Shown here piece by piece: positions 7,105 through 11,693 of a DNA stretch of 11,693 nt (positions are counted from its first letter, which is position 1; each line of letters begins with the position of its first letter). The stretch is from Aquificota bacterium (lineage in GTDB: Bacteria > Aquificota > Aquificia > Aquificales > Aquificaceae), in the NCBI GenBank assembly GCA_013153455.1, contig JAADEK010000100.1, positions 1-11,693 of the forward strand. The letters are read 5' to 3'. The position numbers and the translations under genes were made by a program. The notes under the pieces were generated by a model. The model did no database searches, was not told where the DNA came from, and was given only the letters and a program-made list of their open reading frames with translations.

Positions 7105-8280
7105 TCAGGAGAGGAGGGAGAGGATGTCCTTTATTATGTTTTCCTTGAAGGTTTTGAAATCTTGACGCGCGCGCGAGAACTCCTCAAGGAGTTCCATGTT
7201 CAGTTTTACGCGCTCTCCCTCCTTTTGAAAGAGACCGAAGCGTTCCGCGAAGTTGTCTATCTCGTCGTAATAACCGGGGTTCTTGTAGAGGTAAAAGATT
7301 TCGGGGAAATACTTTGAGAGGACTAAAAAGACCTTCTCAAGGTCAACGTGCTTGTCGTCAACGTCAACGTCTATGAATCCCCTCTTTTCCTTTATCCTGA
7401 CCCTGTAGCCCGCCTCCTCAAGAGCCATAAGCGACGCAAAGACTATCTTCAGTATCTCGGTGAGGTCTATGGTGATAAAGTCGTCCCCCAGCAAGTCCCT
7501 CTTGTGGGCGTATGTTACGTCCCCTTCCTTTTCGTCGTAGTAGTAGATGTGATTAAGACCTTCCGTAAAGGTCGCGTAGTGTTGATACTCAACGTGAGCT
7601 ATCCTTTCGCCCGTTCTCCCGAAGACGCTAAAGTGCGTGCTTGAAAGGAGCCACGTTTGATACGCCCCGTGCTCCGCCTTTATGAACTCACCCTCGTAAA
7701 AGCCGTTTGCGAGCGTGTCAAGCTCGTCCGTGAAGTATATGACTTTGTCCTCGGTTATGACGACGGGTCCCTCGTAGTCCGCGAGAATCTTCCTAACATC
7801 TACGAGGGCTTTTTCCATCTCCTTCGCCCCGTCCCTGCGTATCTTGTATACCCAGTTTCCCCCGTTTACGTAGAGCCAGTCCCCTATCAGGTCAAGCGTC
7901 CTTATGGGTTTCTCAAGTAGGTCGGAAACCGCGAGACGCTCTATCTTTGCCTTCTCAAACCTCTCCGCGTCAAGTTTGTATATACCCTCGTGAGTGATAA
8001 AGTAAACGTCCCTGAGGTCGGATGTCATATCAACGATTTCCTTCTCAAAATCAATCTCCTCCGTCTTTCCGCTCCTTCTGTCCATCCTCATCAGGTAAGT
8101 CCCGCCCGCACCGAAGAGGTAAAAGCGCGTGTTCGTGAGCAGGCGGGGGGTCTCGGTAAGCTTTGCGGACTGCCAAACGACGTTTTTCTCTCCCTTCTCA
8201 AGCCAGTCGCGCTTTGATATGCCCTCAACGCGGTAGTCCTTTGCGATAAAGACCCGCTCTCCGTCCGTATACATCTGCAT
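7105..8280 (-). CDS. Unrecognised 391-residue protein with beta-propeller-like repeats
   Basis: I do not recognise this protein. It has no signal peptide, membrane segment or cysteine cluster and is probably cytosolic. Residues 1 to about 265 are beta-rich, with several similar strand-turn units: RFYLFGAGGTYLMRMDRRSG (52-71), VYFITHEGIYKLDAE (92-106), WLYVNGGNWVYKIRRDG (135-151), VIYFTDELDTLANG (180-193) and HIYYYDEKEGDVTYAHKRD (244-262). This looks like a diverged propeller. Residues 270-391 look alpha/beta: a helix ILKIVFASLMALEEAGY, a short sheet RVRIKEKRGFIDVDVDD, then charged helices to the end. The ATG at 8280 has GGAGGG six bases upstream, which favours it over the ATG at 8274. It is codirectional with dnaG, 50 bases away, and divergent from the M20 hydrolase gene. 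A scaffold or sensor role is a guess only. Its base and codon use look like those of its neighbours. Confidence 0.85.
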   Translation of the reverse strand: MQMYTDGERVFIAKDYRVEGISKRDWLEKGEKNVVWQSAKLTETPRLLTNTRFYLFGAGGTYLMRMDRRSGKTEEIDFEKEIVDMTSDLRDVYFITHEGIYKLDAERFEKAKIERLAVSDLLEKPIRTLDLIGDWLYVNGGNWVYKIRRDGAKEMEKALVDVRKILADYEGPVVITEDKVIYFTDELDTLANGFYEGEFIKAEHGAYQTWLLSSTHFSVFGRTGERIAHVEYQHYATFTEGLNHIYYYDEKEGDVTYAHKRDLLGDDFITIDLTEILKIVFASLMALEEAGYRVRIKEKRGFIDVDVDDKHVDLEKVFLVLSKYFPEIFYLYKNPGYYDEIDNFAERFGLFQKEGERVKLNMELLEEFSRARQDFKTFKENIIKDILSLLS

Positions 8281-8294
8281 TCTCTTCCCTCCGC

Positions 8295-8309
8295 AGTGTT
8301 TTAAACACT
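8295..8309. promoter_or_regulatory. Perfect 15-base inverted repeat in a divergent intergenic region, candidate operator
   Basis: AGTGTTTTAAACACT has 7-base arms around a central T. It occupies the middle of the 50-base gap between the divergent starts at 8280 and 8331. It lies where a repressor or activator could control both genes. It could also form a small transcript hairpin, but there is no T-run after it in either direction that would make it a terminator. Confidence 0.5.
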
Positions 8310-8330
8310 TCTATTGTATTTTAATTTCTT

Positions 8331-9398
8331 ATGACGGGCGTCTCCGAAGCCAAGGAAACCCTAAAGGAGCTCATATCAATCCCGAGTCCCTCCGGGAGGG
8401 AGAAGGAGGTTCTCCTTTACATAGAGGAGCGTCTCAAGAAGCTCGGTATAAAGCCCGAACGCCAGCCCGTTGAGGGTGAGCGCTTTAACCTCCTTTACGA
8501 CAACGGTTCGGACTTCCTCATATCGGTTCACGTTGATACGGTTCCTCCCGCGGGCTTCAGGGACGCATACAAGCCGACGGAGAAGGACGGGAGGATTTAC
8601 GGGAGGGGAGCGAGCGATGTGAAGGGCGCAATAGCTTCGCTTTTGGTAGCGCTTGAGCGCTTCAGGAGGGACTTCCCTAACGAGGATATACCCCTTTCGC
8701 TTGCTTTTGTCGTTGACGAGGAGACAAACTCCGCCCTCGGGAGCTTGAAACTATCCCAAAAGGGCGGGAAAAGGAGGTGTTTGGTTCTTGAGCCTACATA
8801 CGGTCTTTTGTGCACGAAACAGATGGGGGCGGTTGAGTTCTCTGTCCGCGTTAGGTGTAAATCCGCTCACGGTTCGGAGTTTGAAAAGTTTGAAAACCCC
8901 GCAGGGGTCTTTTACGAATTTTTAAAAAGTCTTGAAAGAGAACTAAAGAGACCGGTCAACGTTATTATGCTAAAGAGCGGTTCAAAGCTCTACGCGGTTC
9001 CTCGCGAGCTCAAGGCTCTCCTTGAGTTTAAGGTCTACGAGGGGGAAAGCGCGGAGGAACTCATAAAGAAGCTTAAAAAAGTCGCGCAGAGCGTAAGGAG
9101 CGGGTGCTCCGTTGAGGTGAGCGTTGAGGACCGGGAGGACTTCCTTAGCTTTCGCTCGGACTCGCTTTTGCCCGTCCTTGAGAGGGCGCTCAAAAAGATA
9201 GGTGAGGAGCCAAAAAGGGGTGTTATGCCCTCTTGGACCGACGCGAGCAACTACCACAGGGCTGGGTGGGATTGCGTTGTTTTCGGGTTTGGGAGTCTTG
9301 CGGACAGCCACACGGACAGGGAGAGTATTTCTGTGTCGGAGCTTGAGAAGTTTGTTAACTTCTTTTACGAGCTTATGAGGGAGCTAAGGGGAGCTTAG
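8331..9398 (+). CDS. M20-family metallopeptidase (ArgE/DapE/LysK-like amidohydrolase)
   Basis: A 355-residue co-catalytic zinc hydrolase of the acetylornithine deacetylase/succinyl-diaminopimelate desuccinylase type. The family sites are all present: SVHVDTVPP at 65-73 (His67 ligand, Asp69), GRGASDVKG at 91-99 (bridging Asp96), DEET at 129-132 (Glu130 base, Glu131 ligand), LEPT at 153-156 (Glu154 ligand) and ADSHTDRE at 324-331 (His327 ligand). The dimerisation-domain histidine is in KSAHGS (177-182, His180). The length is close to the shorter bacterial members. Substrate cannot be told by eye. Removal of an N-acyl group or a carrier-protein tail in arginine or lysine synthesis is plausible, and no such biosynthetic gene lies beside it. 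The ATG at 8331 is preceded by an in-frame TAA three codons away and by no Shine-Dalgarno sequence. The 3' end overlaps endonuclease V by 15 bases, tail to tail. Confidence 0.92.
   Translation: MTGVSEAKETLKELISIPSPSGREKEVLLYIEERLKKLGIKPERQPVEGERFNLLYDNGSDFLISVHVDTVPPAGFRDAYKPTEKDGRIYGRGASDVKGAIASLLVALERFRRDFPNEDIPLSLAFVVDEETNSALGSLKLSQKGGKRRCLVLEPTYGLLCTKQMGAVEFSVRVRCKSAHGSEFEKFENPAGVFYEFLKSLERELKRPVNVIMLKSGSKLYAVPRELKALLEFKVYEGESAEELIKKLKKVAQSVRSGCSVEVSVEDREDFLSFRSDSLLPVLERALKKIGEEPKRGVMPSWTDASNYHRAGWDCVVFGFGSLADSHTDRESISVSELEKFVNFFYELMRELRGA
9384..9398. other. Convergent gene overlap holding two stop codons in an inverted repeat
   Basis: CTAAGGGGAGCTTAG carries the TAG stop of the M20 gene at its right end and, on the other strand, the TAG stop of endonuclease V at its left end. 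The two CTAAG/CTTAG arms are complementary around a 5-base centre. There is no conventional terminator for either gene here, so the two transcripts probably overlap. Confidence 0.7.
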
Positions 9399-10067
9399 TT
9401 TCTCTCTTCTTACCTTTTGTAGGAGGTTGTGGGCGAGGCGCGTCGGCTCCGGCACCCGGTAGCGTGAGGTCTTAAGGACGAGGTCTATGGCGCTCTTTAG
9501 GCTTATGCGGTTCCCGACGGAGACGTATACGGGGGAGGTGTTGTCTTTCGTTCTCACGACCGCTCCGACGATATTTCCCTTGTGCCTGAGGAATGTGTAA
9601 GAGCCTCTTTTCGGCGGGGGTTCCTTTGCGTAACCAAAAAGCCTGCTCTTTGCCACCCCTACGCTCACCTCACCCGTTTGGACGCCGAAGTGAGACGCTA
9701 TACCGCAACCGCGCGGGTGAGCGATGCCTTGACCGTCTATAAAGTAGACGTCGGGCTTTACCTTTGCGCTCTCGTAGAGCTTCAGCAAAAGGGGGAGCTC
9801 CCGAAAGGCGAGGAAGGTGGGGATGTAGGGGAAGTCTATGATGTCCTCAACGACGTGCGCGTATACGGGCTTTAGGGTCTTTAGGTCAACGACGACGAGA
9901 GAAGCCCAAGCGCGCGTAGGGTTTTGGTCTATCTTTTCAAAGGTTATGTCCATTCCCCCCACCGTTTTGACTTCCTTAAAGTCGTCGTGTTTTACAACCT
10001 TCTTCGCGCACTCAATCTGAATCTCTTTGAGTTCTCTCAGTTTTTCCTCGCTTATCTGTTCGCGAAT
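9384..10067 (-). CDS. nfi: Endonuclease V (deoxyinosine 3' endonuclease), probable non-canonical start
   Basis: Endonuclease V nicks DNA (or RNA) near deaminated adenine. Numbering from an AUU start at 10067, the catalytic Asp is in VGGMD (Asp40), the metal Glu in LAFREL (Glu90) and the next Asp in [10 protein letters not shown] (Asp111). GVAKSRLFG and [10 protein letters not shown] are also family blocks. The strand-splitting wedge PYIP is kept, though its usual next Gly is Thr. The first conventional codon is GTG at 9962, which would place the catalytic Asp at residue 5 and remove a conserved N-terminal helix. That helix ([20 protein letters not shown]) is encoded upstream in the same open frame, which has no ATG, GTG or TTG. 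GGAGG stands seven bases before ATT at 10067 (227 residues), and GAGG five before CTG at 10040 (218 residues). Known family members have about 225. The start overlaps the trpG end by 16 bases. Function is firm and the start is uncertain. Confidence 0.9.
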   Translation of the reverse strand: MREQISEEKLRELKEIQIECAKKVVKHDDFKEVKTVGGMDITFEKIDQNPTRAWASLVVVDLKTLKPVYAHVVEDIIDFPYIPTFLAFRELPLLLKLYESAKVKPDVYFIDGQGIAHPRGCGIASHFGVQTGEVSVGVAKSRLFGYAKEPPPKRGSYTFLRHKGNIVGAVVRTKDNTSPVYVSVGNRISLKSAIDLVLKTSRYRVPEPTRLAHNLLQKVRREKLSSP

Positions 10068-10645
10068 CTCTTTTCCTCCGCTATGCTCAGGAAGTTTTTG
10101 AGGATATCAAGCCCGTGCTCCGAAAGGACGGACTCGGGGTGAAACTGAACCCCGAAAAGGGGATAACTCTCGTGCTGAACGCCCATAATCTCCCCGTCCT
10201 CCGAGCGGGCAACTACGCGCAAAAAGGGAGGGAGGGTCTTTTCGTCTATAACGAGCGAGTGATACCGAACCGCGGTGAAGGGGGAGGGTATGTCCTTGAA
10301 CACGCCCTCACCCGTGTGCGTGATTTGGGAGGTCTTGCCGTGCATGAGGCGCTTAGCCCTTACTATCTTCGCGCCGAAGGCGTATCCGATTGATTGGTGC
10401 CCGAGGCATACACCGAGTATCGGTATCTCCTTGTAGTAGCGTTGTATGACGGGAACCGAGATACCCGCCTCTTTGGGTGTGCACGGACCCGGTGATATTA
10501 CTATGGCGTCGGGTTTTATGTCCTTCACCTCCTCGGGCTTTATCTCGTCGTTCCTCTTTACGAGGACGTCCGCCCCGAGCTGTCCGAGATACTGAACGAG
10601 GTTATACGTAAAGCTGTCGTAGTTGTCTATCATGAGAACCTTCAT
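10052..10645 (-). CDS. trpG: Glutamine amidotransferase subunit of anthranilate/aminodeoxychorismate synthase (TrpG/PabA)
   Basis: A 197-residue class I glutaminase that feeds ammonia to TrpE (tryptophan) or PabB (folate). The catalytic triad is visible: Cys80 in GVCLGHQ, and His169 and Glu171 in QFHPES. The glutamine-binding block SPGPCTP is at 51-57. [10 protein letters not shown] at 101-110 is the block shared by TrpG and Pab[14 protein letters not shown] at 9-21 is the standard N-terminus. One subunit often serves both pathways in bacteria, and the sequence does not settle which; no trpE or pabB is present in the window. The ATG at 10645 overlaps the nuoD stop in ATGA, so translation is probably coupled to nuoD. 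Its last codons contain the ribosome site proposed for endonuclease V. Confidence 0.95.
   Translation of the reverse strand: MKVLMIDNYDSFTYNLVQYLGQLGADVLVKRNDEIKPEEVKDIKPDAIVISPGPCTPKEAGISVPVIQRYYKEIPILGVCLGHQSIGYAFGAKIVRAKRLMHGKTSQITHTGEGVFKDIPSPFTAVRYHSLVIDEKTLPPFLRVVARSEDGEIMGVQHESYPLFGVQFHPESVLSEHGLDILKNFLSIAEEKRFANR
10075..10079 (-). promoter_or_regulatory. Ribosome binding site proposed for endonuclease V
   Basis: GGAGG on the minus strand inside the last codons of trpG, seven bases before an ATT that is in frame with endonuclease V. Ideal spacing to this codon and the absence of any other start it could serve support an AUU initiation. It could be chance, since GAGGAA is also a natural Glu-Glu codon pair in trpG. 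Confidence 0.45.
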
Positions 10646-11693
10646 CTGTCGGTTTCCCCCACGACGGGGTCTATGCTCGCGAGAATCGTTACCGCGTCCG
10701 CGATAAAGCGGTCCTTCATAAGCTTCGGGTATACGGAGAGGTTGTAATAAGAGGGAGGTCTTATCTTTACGCGGTAAGGGCTCGTCGCTCCCGAAGAAAA
10801 GACGTAAAAACCGAGCTCACCCCGTGGATTTTCACCGCTTGAGTATATCTCACCCACCGGAACCTTAAGACCTATACCGTCAAGCGAGAGCTTTAGCTTC
10901 TTTCCGTCGCCCGAGTAGAAGAAGGGCTCGTTTTTTGACATCTTCTCAAGCTTGCTCACGCACTGCTCAATTATCCTGACGCTTTGGCGCATCTCCTCTA
11001 TCCTCACGAGATACCTGTCGTAGCAGTCTCCCACCTCACCGACGGGAACGTCAAACTCAACCTCGTCGTAGGCGTCGTAAGGTTCAAGCTTCCTCATATC
11101 GTAAGGTATACCCGAACCCCTGATTACGGGACCCGTAAGCCCGTGGAAGTACGCGTCCTCCTTCGTGATTACACCGACGTCCTTGTTTCTCCTGAGCCAT
11201 ATGCGGTTTCTCGTGAGTATCGTCTCCCAGTCTTTGAGCTCTTGGGGAAATCTCTTTATGAAAGCCTTTATGACCTCAAGCGCGCCCTCGGGGAGGTCCA
11301 TCCTCACGCCCCCTATGCGGGGGTAAGATATGGTGAGGCGTGCGCCCGTTATGCCCTCAAGTATGTCCATTATCTTCTCCCTTTCCTTGAACGCATACAG
11401 GAATATCGTGAGCGCACCGAGGTCAAGCGCGTAGGTTCCGAGCCAAAGGAGGTGCGAGTTTATCCTCTGAAGCTCCGAAAGCATGGTCCTTATATACTTC
11501 GCCTTCGGGGGAACCTCGTCGTGTATCCCGAGCATACGCTCTATAGCAACCACCCAAGCCTGATTTGAGCAAAGCGCGGAGAGGTAATCCATCCTGTCGG
11601 TGTAGACGAGGAACTGGTTATACATCTCGTGCTCCGCGAGCTTCTCAACCCCCCTGTGGAGCTGTCCGAGAATCACATCGCACTGGACTATCC
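10642..11693 (-). CDS. nuoD: NADH-quinone oxidoreductase subunit D (5' end outside window)
   Basis: NuoD is the 49-kDa subunit of respiratory complex I and lines the quinone pocket in the peripheral arm. The visible 349 residues begin inside the protein, at the quinone-site loop. ILGQLHRGVEKLAEH (7-21) holds the pocket histidine (His12), and TDRMDYLSALCSNQAW (31-46) the pocket tyrosine (Tyr36). SELQRINSHLLWLGTYALDLGA, TGPVIRGSGIPYDMR, GELGFYVFSSGATSPYRVKIRPPSYYNL and the C-terminal [11 protein letters not shown] are all family blocks. Roughly 40-70 N-terminal residues, or a fused NuoC part, should lie beyond 11693. The GTG at 11676 is an internal valine, not the start. The stop overlaps the trpG start by four bases. 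The usual next genes nuoE and nuoF are not here, so this copy is outside a full nuo operon or at its end. Confidence 0.96.
   Translation of the reverse strand, partial: IVQCDVILGQLHRGVEKLAEHEMYNQFLVYTDRMDYLSALCSNQAWVVAIERMLGIHDEVPPKAKYIRTMLSELQRINSHLLWLGTYALDLGALTIFLYAFKEREKIMDILEGITGARLTISYPRIGGVRMDLPEGALEVIKAFIKRFPQELKDWETILTRNRIWLRRNKDVGVITKEDAYFHGLTGPVIRGSGIPYDMRKLEPYDAYDEVEFDVPVGEVGDCYDRYLVRIEEMRQSVRIIEQCVSKLEKMSKNEPFFYSGDGKKLKLSLDGIGLKVPVGEIYSSGENPRGELGFYVFSSGATSPYRVKIRPPSYYNLSVYPKLMKDRFIADAVTILASIDPVVGETDR

Noticed and set aside
9960..9962. Endonuclease V start at GTG 9962
   Set aside because: It would leave the catalytic Asp at residue 5 and discard a conserved N-terminal helix that is encoded in frame upstream. 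Kept only as a fallback.
10984..11568. Open frame of 194 codons on the plus strand opposite nuoD
   Set aside because: The minus-strand frame is clearly nuoD by several conserved blocks. The plus-strand translation has no family motif and is a mirror of codon bias.
1..11693. CRISPR array, tRNA genes, insertion sequence or phage genes
   Set aside because: No regularly spaced repeats, no tRNA cloverleaf signatures, no transposase or integrase frames seen on either strand; almost every base is accounted for by core genes.

Overview
This window reads as chromosomal core DNA of a thermophilic, chemolithotroph-like bacterium, most probably of the Aquificota (Aquifex/Hydrogenobacter relatives). That placement is inference. 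It rests on compact genes with overlapping ends, proteins rich in Lys, Glu and Arg, frequent AGG/AGA and ATA codons, a sigma-70 and a primase of Aquifex-like length, and a complex I gene packed next to unrelated genes. No mobile element, CRISPR array, tRNA or rRNA was found. Almost all of the window is coding, and the longest gap is about 50 bases.

Layout. From 8280 down to 1, seven minus-strand genes run in one direction: an unrecognised 391-residue propeller-like protein, DNA primase (dnaG), housekeeping sigma factor (rpoD), tRNA m1G37 methyltransferase (trmD), ribosomal protein S1 (rpsA), an HU/IHF-family DNA-bending protein, a COG0645-type P-loop kinase, and the first 178 codons of a PlsC-type acyltransferase cut by the window edge (eight counting this partial gene). 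Replication, transcription, tRNA modification, translation and membrane-lipid synthesis are thus strung together. The dnaG-rpoD pair recalls the macromolecular synthesis operon, and rpsA followed by an HU/IHF gene recalls enterobacterial rpsA-ihfB. Candidate promoters lie just before dnaG, rpsA and the HU gene, so the cluster probably has several transcription starts.

On the plus strand, 8331-9398 encodes an M20-family metallohydrolase with all its metal ligands. It diverges from the 391-residue gene across 50 bases holding a perfect 15-base inverted repeat. It converges on, and overlaps by 15 bases, an endonuclease V gene. That gene is the third member of a tightly coupled minus-strand set: nuoD (cut by the right edge), a TrpG/PabA glutamine amidotransferase, then endonuclease V.

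The best leads are: endonuclease V, whose conserved N-terminus is encoded but has no ATG, GTG or TTG before it, with a strong ribosome site placed for an AUU start; the HU-like protein, which lacks the Asn-Pro tip used for DNA intercalation; the unrecognised protein before dnaG; and candidate promoters lying only 8-10 bases before start codons. I did not find a convincing new multi-gene defence or mobile system.
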